Origin: an uncultured Clostridia bacterium
GTDB lineage: Bacteria; Bacillota; Clostridia; Lachnospirales; Anaerotignaceae
Assembly (NCBI GenBank): GCA_910587195.1
Contig: CAJUKL010000035.1
Span: forward strand, 1 to 25,802
Length of the DNA stretch: 25,802 nt
Direction of reading: 5' to 3'
Part shown: one piece after another, positions 6,640 through 14,633 of the stretch
Layout of the letters: the number at the start of each line of letters is the position of its first letter
How positions within the stretch are numbered: position 1 is the first letter of the stretch
Notes under the pieces: generated by a model
What the model was told of the DNA's origin: nothing
Seen by the model: the letters and a program-made list of their open reading frames with translations, nothing else
Database searches by the model: none
Translations under genes and position numbers: made by a program

Positions 6640-6858
6640 TACCAAATTATAAAATCCCCGTTCCCACCCTGAAACACATAACACCAGCACTGGTAGTAAC
6701 AATCCACTATAAAATCAGCACTTTGCTATACTCATGTTACAATATTGATTCTAACTTTTCTGTTTTTGTGCAGGAATCTGCTGCACGAATCAATGGAGGC
6801 ACAGTTTTCCTAACTGTAAGGTTGTGCTGCGCATATTATGTATTTGTATTCCCATTTT
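6640..6858. other. Unassigned, possibly structured intergenic segment
   Basis: About 220 bp with no convincing ORF. The plus strand holds GTGCAG-gaatctg-CTGCAC and then ACAGTT-ttcct-AACTGT nested between GCACA and TGTGC. The minus strand holds AGGGTGGGAAC (6660-6670). A plus-strand 'TACAAT' near 6739 could be a -10. I cannot name an RNA class. It lies between the DIP1984 gene and the ffs promoter. Confidence 0.3.
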
Positions 6859-7314
6859 TTATAGTAAATCAATTGTCCAGTTAATTCCCTGTAATTTTGT
6901 ATCTAGTTCACGGTATTGTTTTGAAAGTTGATTAATGGTATCTTGTAATTGTTTTGCATCAATACAACGTACAAATTTTATTTCTGTGGAGCTATAACGT
7001 TCTGGACGAATCATTGCAGATTCATAAATAGAGCGGTAAATTCCAATTTTAGACTTTAAACTATCTCGGCGTGCAATCGCATCAGAAACACTTCCCTTTT
7101 CATCAAAAGGGATTCTGTTGTTGGTAGCATTAATTTTTTGGATGAGGAATAAAAGACGTTCCATATTTTGCTCATACTCTACCATTAAATCATTTGGATT
7201 TTCAGCAGGTGTATCCCCTTCTTGCACCATGGTATTACTTTTAATACGATTAAAAAGTTGTATATTTTTTCTTTGGAGTTCTGCTCTTTCTATCAACGCT
7301 TCCGCAAGTTTCAT
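6859..7314 (-). CDS. DIP1984 family protein
   Basis: A 151-residue soluble, mostly helical protein. The start MKLAEALIERAELQRKNIQL, the conserved 'VQEGDTPAENPNDLM', the 'INATNNRIPF' segment and 'DAIARRDSLKSKIGIYRSI' match the DIP1984 family (sometimes labelled septicolysin-like). The biochemical role of the family is not established to my knowledge. The start at 7314 has GAGAGGG just upstream; an upstream in-frame ATG at 7344 lacks one. It lies 53 bp after the TPR gene in the same direction with no terminator between them, so the two probably form an operon. Any regulation would come from the TPR promoter, which has a LexA-type box. Family assignment is fairly secure. Confidence 0.85.
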   Translation of the reverse strand: MKLAEALIERAELQRKNIQLFNRIKSNTMVQEGDTPAENPNDLMVEYEQNMERLLFLIQKINATNNRIPFDEKGSVSDAIARRDSLKSKIGIYRSIYESAMIRPERYSSTEIKFVRCIDAKQLQDTINQLSKQYRELDTKLQGINWTIDLL

Positions 7315-7367
7315 AATATCCCTCTCTCTATCATAGACTAGCACACTCTTGAGTAAAAACTATTTTT

Positions 7368-8525
7368 TTAAAGAACTACTCTTTTAGCTCTACTTATATC
7401 AGATATTTTTTGTGCAGCTGCTTCATCTTCTATAGTTTTTTCTGTTTTTCCGATAAGATGATAGATTTCCGCTCTTTTTAAATAAGCATCTTTGTAATTT
7501 GGGTCTGCACAAATTGCCTGGCTATAATCAGAAATTGCCATTTTATAGCGTCCCAACTGTTGATAAGCATTTCCACGTCCATAATAACTGTTTTCATCTT
7601 CTAAACCCATATCTATTGCCTTTGTATAATCAGAAACAGCTTGTTTATAATCCTCTAATTCTTCATAAAGACTTGCACGACCAAAATAAGCAGCAGGGTT
7701 GGTGTCATCTTTTTCTATTGCCATATTAAAATCTGCAAGAGCTTTATCATATTGTTTTAAAGATTTATAGGCATTTCCACGATTGATATAGACAGTTTCG
7801 TCATCTGGATCTATTTTCATTACCATGTCATAATTTTCAAATGCTTTTTTATAATTTTCTAATTGAATGTAAGAGGCAGCACGATTAAAATAAGCAAGAA
7901 AAAACGTATTATCTAAAGAGATTGCTGTATTACAGTCTGCAATCGCTTTATCATATTCCTTTATGGCACTATAAAAATTTGCACGCTCATTATAAGCCTC
8001 TGGACTATCTGAATCTAATGCAATCATTTTGTCAAAATCCAAACCAGCCTTATCATATTCCCCTAAACTTAAATAAACAGATGCACGACTTTCATAATGC
8101 TCCACATTATCTGGTTCTAGTGCAATAAGTTCACTAAAATCAGAAATTGCTTTGTCATATTCTTTTAATTTAAAATAAAGATTGCCACGATCCCTATAAA
8201 TTAATTGTTTTTCATCATAGTCCAACAGAAGTGCTTTACTATAATCAGAAATTGCTTTATCATATTCTTTTAAAAGTTCATAAATAAAACCACGGTCAAA
8301 ATAATGTCCAGCATACTCTGGCTCTAAGGTAATGCATTTGTTTATATCAGGTAATGCATTTCTGAATTGTTCCAACTGCACATATAGCATGGAACGCAAA
8401 GAATAACCTGCTGTATTTTCAGGTTCTAATTGGATTGCCTGATTTACATAATTAATTGCTTTTTCCTCTTGTTCCAAAGCACCATATAGGGCAGCTTTTT
8501 CTAAATAACTTGTAGCTTTTTCCAT
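7368..8525 (-). CDS. Tetratricopeptide repeat (TPR) protein
   Basis: A 385-residue protein made almost entirely of about eleven 34-residue TPR units, with the recurring pattern A.....A...Y.....YDKAI.D...A+.LDP. Clear examples are EYDKAISDYSKALLLD, EYDKAISDFSELIALEP, QYDKALADFNMAIEKD and RYKMAISDYSQAICADP. There is no signal peptide, membrane anchor or catalytic domain, so it should be a cytoplasmic protein-interaction scaffold. The start at 8525 has AAAGGA upstream. It is the first gene of a two-gene operon with the DIP1984 protein and is divergent from htpG. A palindrome matching the Gram-positive LexA consensus lies 131 bp upstream. The partner of the repeats cannot be read from the sequence. 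Confidence 0.9.
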   Translation of the reverse strand: MEKATSYLEKAALYGALEQEEKAINYVNQAIQLEPENTAGYSLRSMLYVQLEQFRNALPDINKCITLEPEYAGHYFDRGFIYELLKEYDKAISDYSKALLLDYDEKQLIYRDRGNLYFKLKEYDKAISDFSELIALEPDNVEHYESRASVYLSLGEYDKAGLDFDKMIALDSDSPEAYNERANFYSAIKEYDKAIADCNTAISLDNTFFLAYFNRAASYIQLENYKKAFENYDMVMKIDPDDETVYINRGNAYKSLKQYDKALADFNMAIEKDDTNPAAYFGRASLYEELEDYKQAVSDYTKAIDMGLEDENSYYGRGNAYQQLGRYKMAISDYSQAICADPNYKDAYLKRAEIYHLIGKTEKTIEDEAAAQKISDISRAKRVVL

Positions 8526-8655
8526 AACTTGTTCCTTTCTCTTTTAATTAAAGAATTTTTTACAAAACTTACTCTTTCTAACTTCAATTTTGAAGTCAAC
8601 TACTTCTGAAAGGGTTTTTCTTTCCTATATAAATTTTTATTTTTTATCAATATTC

Positions 8656-8703
8656 GAACATATGTTCTTTTTATAGGTTACTATATAATATTTTATTTGT
8701 CAA
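8656..8703 (-). promoter_or_regulatory. Candidate LexA (SOS) box and promoter region of the TPR-DIP1984 operon
   Basis: GAACATATGTTC (8656-8667) is a perfect palindrome. With the flanking C it fits 13 of 14 positions of the Gram-positive LexA/DinR consensus CGAACRNRYGTTYC. A minus-strand TTGACA lies at 8698-8703. No -10 at ideal spacing is evident (TAACCT at 17 bp is weak), so the exact promoter is uncertain. Confidence 0.55.
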
Positions 8704-8774
8704 GTTTAATATCTTATACATCTGCAAATTTTGTTCTATCTTTTTTCTTTTAAAAAGAGTAGTTTTGATAAAAA

Positions 8775-8801
8775 TTAGCACTCACTGAAAACGAGTGCTA
8801 A
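8775..8801. promoter_or_regulatory. CIRCE operator (HrcA binding site)
   Basis: Perfect CIRCE: TTAGCACTC, nine bases, GAGTGCTAA. It lies 7 bp upstream of the htpG -35 and implies control by the HrcA heat-shock repressor. It sits between divergent htpG and the TPR operon, so it could act on either. Confidence 0.95.
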
Positions 8802-8808
8802 TTTTTTA

Positions 8809-8836
8809 TTGACATTTTTATTTTTACTGCTACAAT
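8809..8836 (+). promoter_or_regulatory. htpG promoter
   Basis: TTGACA (8809-8814), 16-bp spacer, TACAAT (8831-8836), about 35 bp before the AAAGGAGG ribosome-binding site of htpG. Confidence 0.8.
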
Positions 8837-8877
8837 ATGTCTTAGAGAGATAGCAATATAAAGGAGGAACTATAAGT

Positions 8878-10842
8878 ATGGAAAAAGGAAATCTTTCTAT
8901 TAACAGCGAAAATTTTTTACCAATTATTAAAAAATGGCTTTACACAGACAAAGACATTTTTATTCGTGAATTGGTATCAAACGGTTGTGATGCTGTTACA
9001 AAATTAAAAAAATTGTGCTCTATGGGAGAGGCAGAAGTACAAGACAATTTTGAAATTAATGTCACACTAGATGAACAAGCAAAAACATTAACCATTTCAG
9101 ACAATGGAATTGGTATGACAGCAGAAGAAATTAAAAAATACATTAATCAAATTGCTTTTTCTGGTGCAACAGATTTTTTACAAAAGTTTCAAGAAAAATC
9201 AGAGGAAGAAAATGATATTATCGGTCATTTTGGTTTAGGCTTTTATTCTGCTTTTATGGTGGCAGATAAAGTTGAAATTAATACTTTGTCTTATCAAAAA
9301 GATGCCCAGCCTGCAAAATGGACTTGTACGGGTGGTATTGATTATGAAATGGAAGATGGTACAAAAACAGAAAGAGGAACCGATATTACTTTATATTTAG
9401 GAGAAGATGGAAAAGAATTTTTAGAGGAAAGTACTTTATATGCTGCTTTAAAAAAATATTGTTCCTTTATGCCAGTACCTATTTTTATCCATGTGACAAA
9501 GGAAGAAGAACCAGAAGAAAGCATAGAAGAAGAAAGTAGTAATGTTGTTCATATGTCCCCAGAAGAAGCAGCAGAACTTGCAAATGGGGAGGAGAAAAAA
9601 GAAGAAGAACCAAAACCATTAAATGAAACCAATCCATTGTGGCAAAGACAGCCTAAAGATTGTACAGAGGAAGAATACAAAGCTTTTTATCATCAAGTGT
9701 TTATGGATATGAATGACCCATTATTTTGGATTCACTTAAATATGGATTATCCTTTCCGTTTAAAAGGAATTTTATATTTTCCAAAATTGGTACAACAAAT
9801 GGATGTTACAGATGGCGAAATTAAGTTATATTCCAATCAAGTGTATATTGCAGATAACATCAAAGAAGTTGTTCCAGAATTTCTTTTGTTATTAAAAGGT
9901 GTAATAGACTGTCCAGATTTACCTTTAAATGTTTCCAGAAGTGCGTTACAAAATGATGGTTATGCACAAAAAATGTCAAACTACATTACCAAAAAAGTGG
10001 CAGATAAATTAAACCATCTCTTTAAAAATGAAAGAGAACAATACGAAGGATTTTGGGATAACATTAACATTTTTATTAAATTTGGCTGCATGAGAGAAGA
10101 AAAATTATATGATAAAATTAAAGATTCTTTGCTTTTAAAAACAACAGACGGTGTTTATGAAACTGTCAGCGAATATTTAGAAAAAAACAAAGAAAAACAC
10201 GAAAACAAAATCTTTTTTGTTTCTGACGAAAATCAGCAAGCGCAATACATTCGCTTGTTTCAAGAACAAGGTTTGGAAGCCGCTATTCTTTCTACACCGA
10301 TTGACAAACCTTTTGTATCCTTTTTGGAATATAAAAATGCTGGCGTAAAAGTCCAAAGAATTGATGCAGACATTAGTGACACCTTACAGCAAAAAGAAGA
10401 AGAAAAAGACGAAGAAGCAAAAAAAGCAGAACAAACACAAAATGAAGAATTGCAAAACCTTTTCAGAGGTATCTTAAACAACGAAAACCTCAAAGTAAAA
10501 GCAGAACCATTAAAAGCGGAACAGGTTTCTGGTATGATTGTATTGACAGAAGAATCTCGCAGAATGTTAGAAATGAAAGAAGCTTACGGAGAAAATGAGC
10601 AAATGAAAATGTTATTTGCTACTGCAAAACCGGACGAAACATTGATTTTAAACAGTAATCATAAATTAGTAAAACAAATTTGCAAATGGAAAGAAGATGC
10701 AAATAAAAAAGAAGATTTAGATCTTGTATGCCATCAGGTATATGATTTGGCTTTGATGAGCCATAAGACACTTTCCTCAGAGGAAATGACAGCATTTATT
10801 GACAGAAGCAATTTATTACTAGAAAAACTTGCTTCTTTATAA
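8878..10842 (+). CDS. htpG: Molecular chaperone HtpG (Hsp90 family)
   Basis: A 654-residue cytoplasmic ATP-dependent chaperone. The N-terminal GHKL ATPase domain (about 1-210) shows IFIRELVSNGCDA, carrying the Mg-binding Glu/Asn pair, then ISDNGIGM, IGHFGLGFYSAFMVADKVEI and GTDITLYL. A Glu/Lys-rich linker (about 215-250) precedes the middle domain, which has the 'LPLNVSRSALQ' motif around the catalytic-loop Arg. The C-terminal region (about 500-654) includes another Glu/Lys-rich stretch and the dimerisation helices. Length is typical. 'SNGCDA' replaces the usual 'SNASDA', a minor variation that keeps the key Asn. The start has AAAGGAGG upstream. It is monocistronic, preceded by a CIRCE operator and followed by repeat R4. 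In B. subtilis htpG is not HrcA-controlled, so CIRCE here indicates different wiring. Confidence 0.97.
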   Translation: MEKGNLSINSENFLPIIKKWLYTDKDIFIRELVSNGCDAVTKLKKLCSMGEAEVQDNFEINVTLDEQAKTLTISDNGIGMTAEEIKKYINQIAFSGATDFLQKFQEKSEEENDIIGHFGLGFYSAFMVADKVEINTLSYQKDAQPAKWTCTGGIDYEMEDGTKTERGTDITLYLGEDGKEFLEESTLYAALKKYCSFMPVPIFIHVTKEEEPEESIEEESSNVVHMSPEEAAELANGEEKKEEEPKPLNETNPLWQRQPKDCTEEEYKAFYHQVFMDMNDPLFWIHLNMDYPFRLKGILYFPKLVQQMDVTDGEIKLYSNQVYIADNIKEVVPEFLLLLKGVIDCPDLPLNVSRSALQNDGYAQKMSNYITKKVADKLNHLFKNEREQYEGFWDNINIFIKFGCMREEKLYDKIKDSLLLKTTDGVYETVSEYLEKNKEKHENKIFFVSDENQQAQYIRLFQEQGLEAAILSTPIDKPFVSFLEYKNAGVKVQRIDADISDTLQQKEEEKDEEAKKAEQTQNEELQNLFRGILNNENLKVKAEPLKAEQVSGMIVLTEESRRMLEMKEAYGENEQMKMLFATAKPDETLILNSNHKLVKQICKWKEDANKKEDLDLVCHQVYDLALMSHKTLSSEEMTAFIDRSNLLLEKLASL

Positions 10843-10849
10843 AAGGAAA

Positions 10850-11086
10850 GACTGCAGGGCTTTGCCCTGCAACCCACAAGCTTTTTGAAAAAAGCTTGAC
10901 CAAAAACTTTATCTTTTGCAAACAGAATAGATTCTATTTTTTCCGCTGGTGTTCTGTTGTCGTTCTGCTAAAGCAACCATTCAAGTCCATCATACAGCAG
11001 CAAAAACGTTAGTTTTTGCACAAAAGTTCTTTGCTTCTTTCTTTCAAGAAAGAAGTAGAGTTTGAGGCAAAGTTTCAAGGTTTTAA
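10850..11086 (+). repeat. Hairpin-chain repeat copy R4
   Basis: Forward copy filling the htpG-proA gap. In order: H8 (TGCAGGGC-ttt-GCCCTGCA, 10853-10871), H4 (CAAGCTTTTT / AAAAAGCTTG, 10877-10898), the GTTGTCGTT linker, H2 with a one-pair-longer stem (GCAAAAAC-gtta-GTTTTTGC, 11000-11019), H1 with arms CTTCTTTCTT / AAGAAAGAAG (11034-11055), and an H5-like piece (TTTGAGGC...TTTCAAGGTTTT, to about 11084) running into the proA ribosome-binding site. Confidence 0.85.
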
Positions 11087-11098
11087 AGGAGGGAAAAT

Positions 11099-12346
11099 AT
11101 GAGTGAATTGTTGGAAATGGGAAAAAAAGCAAAAGAAGCTGCCATTACCTTGGCAACACTTCCCACACCAGAAAAAAATAAAGTATTACAAAAAAGTGCA
11201 GACGCTTTATTAGAAAATAGTGACAAAATATTAGAAGCCAATCAAAAAGATGTAGAAGCAGCGAAAGCAGCAGGAGTCAAAAATGCTTTTATTGATAGAT
11301 TAACCCTAACAAAAGATAGAATTCTTTCGATGGCAGAAGGATTGCGTCAAGTTGCTTCTTTTAATGACCCAGTTGGGGAAGTCATTTTTATGAAAACACT
11401 TGACAATGGTTTAATTATCGGGCAAAAAAGGGTGCCTATGGGCGTTATTGGTATTATCTTCGAAGCACGTCCCAATGTAACGGCTGATGCTTTTGGATTA
11501 TGTTTAAAAGCAGGTAGTGCTGTTATTTTAAGGGGAGGAAAGGAAGCCATTGGCTCTAATAAAATGATTGTAGAAATATTCCAGCAGACATTAGAAAAAG
11601 AAGGCTTGCCAAAAGAATGTGTACAAATTGTACAAAATACGAACAGAGAGACCGCAAATGAAATGATGCGCTTAAATGGATATTTAGATGTTCTCATTCC
11701 AAGAGGCGGTGCTGGATTGATTAAAAATGTAGTAGAAAATAGTACCGTTCCTGTCATTCAAACAGGAATCGGAAATTGTCATGTTTATGTGGATGAAAGT
11801 GCAGACTTACAAAAAGCAATGAACATTGTAATCAATGCCAAAACACAAAGACCAGGTGTATGTAATGCTTGTGAAAGCCTTTTAGTACATAAAAATATTG
11901 CAGAAAAATTTATGCCCGAAATTGGAAAAGCCTTACAGCAAAAAAAGGTAGAAATTCGAGGTGATAAAGCAACTTTACATTTTGTAGAAGATGCTATTCC
12001 TGCAACAGAACAGGATTGGGCAACCGAATATGAAGACTATATTATTTCTGCTAAAGTGGTGGAAAATATAGATGAAGCGATTGCACATATTCGAAAGTAT
12101 ACAACAGGACACTCGGAAGCGATAGTGACAGAAAATTATACCAATGCACAAAGATTTTTAAATGAAATTGATGCAGCTGCTGTTTATGTCAATGCATCTA
12201 CAAGGTTTACGGACGGCGGGCAGTTTGGCTTTGGTGCAGAAATTGGTATCAGTACCCAAAAACTTCATGCAAGAGGTCCTATGGGCTTGAAAGAATTAAC
12301 AACTACAAAATATATTATTTATGGAAATGGACAAATTAGAGAATAA
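11099..12346 (+). CDS. proA: Gamma-glutamyl phosphate reductase
   Basis: A 415-residue cytoplasmic NADPH-dependent enzyme that reduces gamma-glutamyl phosphate to glutamate-5-semialdehyde, the second step of proline biosynthesis. It is an aldehyde dehydrogenase-superfamily fold. 'GVIGIIFEARPNVTADAFGL' (about 115-134) and 'ILRGGKEAIGSN' are family signatures. Cys255 in RPGVCNACES is the expected catalytic thiol, and 'RGGAGLI' and 'GIGNCHVYVDE' are also conserved. AAAGGAGG precedes the ATG. No proB (glutamate 5-kinase) is adjacent, so the upstream enzyme must be encoded elsewhere. The bacteriohemerythrin gene follows after 20 bp and is probably co-transcribed. Confidence 0.97.
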   Translation: MSELLEMGKKAKEAAITLATLPTPEKNKVLQKSADALLENSDKILEANQKDVEAAKAAGVKNAFIDRLTLTKDRILSMAEGLRQVASFNDPVGEVIFMKTLDNGLIIGQKRVPMGVIGIIFEARPNVTADAFGLCLKAGSAVILRGGKEAIGSNKMIVEIFQQTLEKEGLPKECVQIVQNTNRETANEMMRLNGYLDVLIPRGGAGLIKNVVENSTVPVIQTGIGNCHVYVDESADLQKAMNIVINAKTQRPGVCNACESLLVHKNIAEKFMPEIGKALQQKKVEIRGDKATLHFVEDAIPATEQDWATEYEDYIISAKVVENIDEAIAHIRKYTTGHSEAIVTENYTNAQRFLNEIDAAAVYVNASTRFTDGGQFGFGAEIGISTQKLHARGPMGLKELTTTKYIIYGNGQIRE

Positions 12347-12366
12347 TATAAAGGAGGATTTTTAAA

Positions 12367-12774
12367 ATGGCTTTTTCTTGGAATAAAAATTTAGAAACGG
12401 GAAACACAATGATAGACCAGCAACACAGACAACTGATTGATGCTATCAATAATTTATTACAAGCTTGTTCCTCTGGAAAAGGTAGAGCAGAAATTGAAAA
12501 AACTGTAAAATTTTTGTATGACTATACCGCAAAACATTTTGGTGATGAGGAAAAATTGCAAGTACAATACCACTATCCAGATTATGCAAATCATAAAAGA
12601 TACCATGAAGAATTTAAAAAAGCAGTAAAAGAATTAGAAATACAATTACAAAAAGAAGGGCCTACTGTTACATTAGTGGGAAAGGTAAACACCAGTGTTG
12701 GTGGCTGGCTTTTAAATCATATTCAAAGGGAAGATGTTAAAGTTGCTGCACACATTAAAGCACAACAAAAGTAA
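12367..12774 (+). CDS. Bacteriohemerythrin
   Basis: A 135-residue non-heme di-iron protein that binds O2 reversibly; in anaerobes it is thought to serve oxygen sensing or scavenging. All expected iron ligands are present: His20 (DQQHRQL), His57 and Glu61 (KHFGDEE), His76 and His80 (NHKRYHEEF), His118 and Asp123 (LNHIQREDVKVAAHI). It is a stand-alone single domain of standard length, so it is a carrier or scavenger rather than a chemotaxis-receptor domain. AAAGGAGG lies upstream, 20 bp after proA, and a strong terminator follows. Confidence 0.95.
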   Translation: MAFSWNKNLETGNTMIDQQHRQLIDAINNLLQACSSGKGRAEIEKTVKFLYDYTAKHFGDEEKLQVQYHYPDYANHKRYHEEFKKAVKELEIQLQKEGPTVTLVGKVNTSVGGWLLNHIQREDVKVAAHIKAQQK

Positions 12775-12795
12775 AAAAACTTAATTTTACAAGCT

Positions 12796-12845
12796 AAATG
12801 CTTTCATCCCACTCCTTTAGGGGTGGGATGAAAGCATTTTTTTTA
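12796..12845 (+). terminator. Intrinsic terminator after proA-hemerythrin
   Basis: Long hairpin with arms ATGCTTTCATCCCACTCC and GGGGTGGGATGAAAGCAT around a TTTA loop (12798-12837, one G-T pair), followed by eight T. The TTTA loop in a CCC/GGG stem resembles IS200/IS605 end hairpins, so the terminator may derive from, or be, a transposon left end. Confidence 0.85.
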
Positions 12846-13080
12846 TTTCAATATTTGATTAGTATATGTTAATATTGCTTTTATGAACAAGAAATGGTAT
12901 AATAAAACCATGAAAATAAAAGGTTTTGACGCGAGCCTTATACTATCGTTAATGGATACAATGGTATCTTTGATAGTGAAAGTCTTAATGAAGTAGATTA
13001 GTTTTATATGCTTTCGAGTATATTTAGAAGTTTATGTAATTAAGAACCCCATGCCTTTAGGCATGGGAGTGTTAGAAATC
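12846..13080 (+). mobile_element. Probable IS200/IS605-type remnant with right-end hairpin
   Basis: There is no ORF. The segment ends with AAGAACCCCATGCC-ttta-GGCATGGGAGTG (hairpin 13047-13068), which closely resembles the right end of clostridial IS200/IS605 (tnpB-type) elements. Upstream lie small hairpins (GATAC-aatg-GTATC; ATATGC-tttcga-GTATAT), as in the 3' scaffold of a TnpB-associated RNA. No tnpA or tnpB coding sequence is visible, so it would be a decayed or non-autonomous copy. The left limit is uncertain. Confidence 0.5.
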
Positions 13081-13084
13081 CAAC

Positions 13085-13165
13085 AAAGACCTTGAAAGCG
13101 TTGTCTATCTTTTATTCCGGTGGGTGCAGAACGTAGACTGGACAAAGTCCAAGGTTTTGACTTTA
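13085..13165 (+). repeat. Possible degenerate piece of the hairpin-chain repeat
   Basis: TTCCGGTGGGTGCAG resembles the H7 loop region (ACGTCCGGTGGACG). It is followed by AACGTAGAC, then the hairpin TGGAC-aaa-GTCCA, then AAGGTTTT. In R8 the same 'ACGTAGAC + variable short hairpin' order occurs as H8. The assignment rests on about 30 bp. Confidence 0.4.
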
Positions 13166-13176
13166 TTAACAGACTG

Positions 13177-13203
13177 AGGAGTCTATATAGGCTCCTTTTT
13201 TTA
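13177..13203 (+). terminator. Terminator-like hairpin just upstream of cca
   Basis: AGGAGTCTA-ta-TAGGCTCCT (13177-13196) followed by eight T, ending about 15 bp before the cca ribosome-binding site. It could end upstream transcripts or act as an attenuator in the cca leader. No alternative antiterminator fold was identified by eye. Confidence 0.65.
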
Positions 13204-13228
13204 ATTTGTTTTAACAGGGAGGAAAAAT

Positions 13229-14410
13229 ATGATAATTCCTAAAAATGTAAATAAGATATTACAAAAACTCAATGAGGCAGGATTTGAAGCGTATATTGTA
13301 GGTGGGTGTGTTCGGGACTGTCTACTGCAAAGAACGCCGCAAGATTGGGATATTACCACTTCTGCTACTCCACAAGAAGTAAAAAAAATATTCCACAAAA
13401 CCTATGACACCGGTTTAAAACATGGTACGGTTACTGTTATTTTAGAAAAAGAACATTATGAGATTACAACTTACCGCATTGAAAAAGAATATTATGACTG
13501 TCGCCACCCTAGTGAGGTCATTTTTACAAAAAGTTTAAAAGAAGATTTACAAAGAAGGGATTTTACCATTAATGCAATGGCATATCATCCCAAAGAAGGA
13601 ATCCAAGATTATTTTTGTGGTCAGGAACATTTAAAACAAAAAAAAATACAGGGAGTAGGAAATCCTGAAGAACGATTTCAAGAAGATGCTTTGCGTATGT
13701 TAAGGGCGTTGCGTTTTTCTGCGCAGCTAGGTTTTGACATAGAACCTAAAACCTATCAAGCCTTACAAAAACAAAAAAAATTAATTCAAAAAATTAGTGC
13801 AGAAAGAATCCATGAAGAATTGGAAAAAATGTTACAAGCTCAATTTTTAGAAAAAATTTGTTTTTTATGGGAATCTGGACTTTTAAAGGAAATTTCCCCT
13901 TTATTATATCAAAAAATGTTATCCCATGGGACAGAAATTTTACAAGAATTAAAAAATGTTTCTTTTGATAGAATTGTGCGTTGGGTTATTTTTTTGCAAT
14001 ACTTGACAGCAAAAGAAGGAGAACAACTTTTAAAAGATTTACGCTTTGATAACCATAGCATAAAGGCGATTGTTATGCTTTTGGAACATTTGAAAGATGA
14101 AATTCCATTACAAGAATATGAAATAAGAAAAAAAGCATGTGAAATGACACCAGAACAACTCAACCGACTTTTTTTCATACAAGGACAAAAAAAGGATACT
14201 ACAAAATGGATTTTTTATTTGGAAAAAATATTAGAAAGAAAAGATTGCCTTACTCTAAAAACGCTTGCAGTAAAAGGAAAAGATTTACAACAAATTGGAA
14301 TCAATGGAAAAGAAATGGGAGAGGTTTTATCTTTTTTGCTGGATATGGTGCATAAAGAACCAGAAAAAAACAAAAAACAAATCTTACTTGCTGCTGCAAA
14401 GCAAAAGTAA
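13229..14410 (+). CDS. cca: CCA tRNA nucleotidyltransferase (class II)
   Basis: A 393-residue enzyme that adds or repairs the 3'-terminal CCA of tRNAs from CTP and ATP without a template. The N-terminal poly(A)-polymerase-like head has GGCVRD (25-30), the metal-binding pair Asp39/Asp41 in QDWDI, and RRDFTINAMAYHP (109-121). The neck has 'ERFQEDALRMLRALRF' (148-163). The C-terminal body is helical and lacks an obvious HD phosphohydrolase domain, in keeping with its modest length. The tRNA-Leu gene in this window does not encode its CCA end, so such an enzyme is needed. GGGAGG precedes the ATG. A separate A-adding paralogue elsewhere cannot be ruled out. Confidence 0.93.
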   Translation: MIIPKNVNKILQKLNEAGFEAYIVGGCVRDCLLQRTPQDWDITTSATPQEVKKIFHKTYDTGLKHGTVTVILEKEHYEITTYRIEKEYYDCRHPSEVIFTKSLKEDLQRRDFTINAMAYHPKEGIQDYFCGQEHLKQKKIQGVGNPEERFQEDALRMLRALRFSAQLGFDIEPKTYQALQKQKKLIQKISAERIHEELEKMLQAQFLEKICFLWESGLLKEISPLLYQKMLSHGTEILQELKNVSFDRIVRWVIFLQYLTAKEGEQLLKDLRFDNHSIKAIVMLLEHLKDEIPLQEYEIRKKACEMTPEQLNRLFFIQGQKKDTTKWIFYLEKILERKDCLTLKTLAVKGKDLQQIGINGKEMGEVLSFLLDMVHKEPEKNKKQILLAAAKQK

Positions 14411-14447
14411 GTTATATTTCAATACCTTACTTCATAATATAAAAAAG

Positions 14448-14633
14448 ACCACCAACTTTTTTGAAAAAAAGTTGGACAAAAAACTTTACCTTTTGCAAAC
14501 GGAACAGAACAAATTTTTGACCACTGGTGCTCCGTTGTCGTTTAACTACAACAGACATTCAACTTCAATACACAGTAGCAAAACGAAGTTTTGCACAAAA
14601 GTTCTTTGCTTACTTTCTTTCAAGAAAGTAAGT
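14448..14633 (+). repeat. Hairpin-chain repeat copy R5
   Basis: Forward copy. H4 has arms CCAACTTTTTT / AAAAAAGTTGG (about 14451-14476). Next come TTTGCAAACGGAACAGAAC, 'GGTGCTCCGTTGTCGTT', H2 (GCAAAAC-gaa-GTTTTGC, about 14578-14594) and H1 (arms CTTACTTTCTT / AAGAAAGTAAG, 14609-14632). It lies in the cca-cotS gap. Confidence 0.85.

Noticed and set aside
6655..6675. T-box-like AGGGTGGGAAC on the minus strand
   Set aside because: The T-box core is AGGGTGGNACCGCG; here it continues GGGAACGGGG, no specifier stem or antiterminator is visible, and the downstream gene is SRP RNA rather than an amino-acid gene.
13085..13203. Riboswitch upstream of cca
   Set aside because: The terminator-like hairpin is there, but no known aptamer core was recognised, and part of the leader looks like degenerate repeat sequence.
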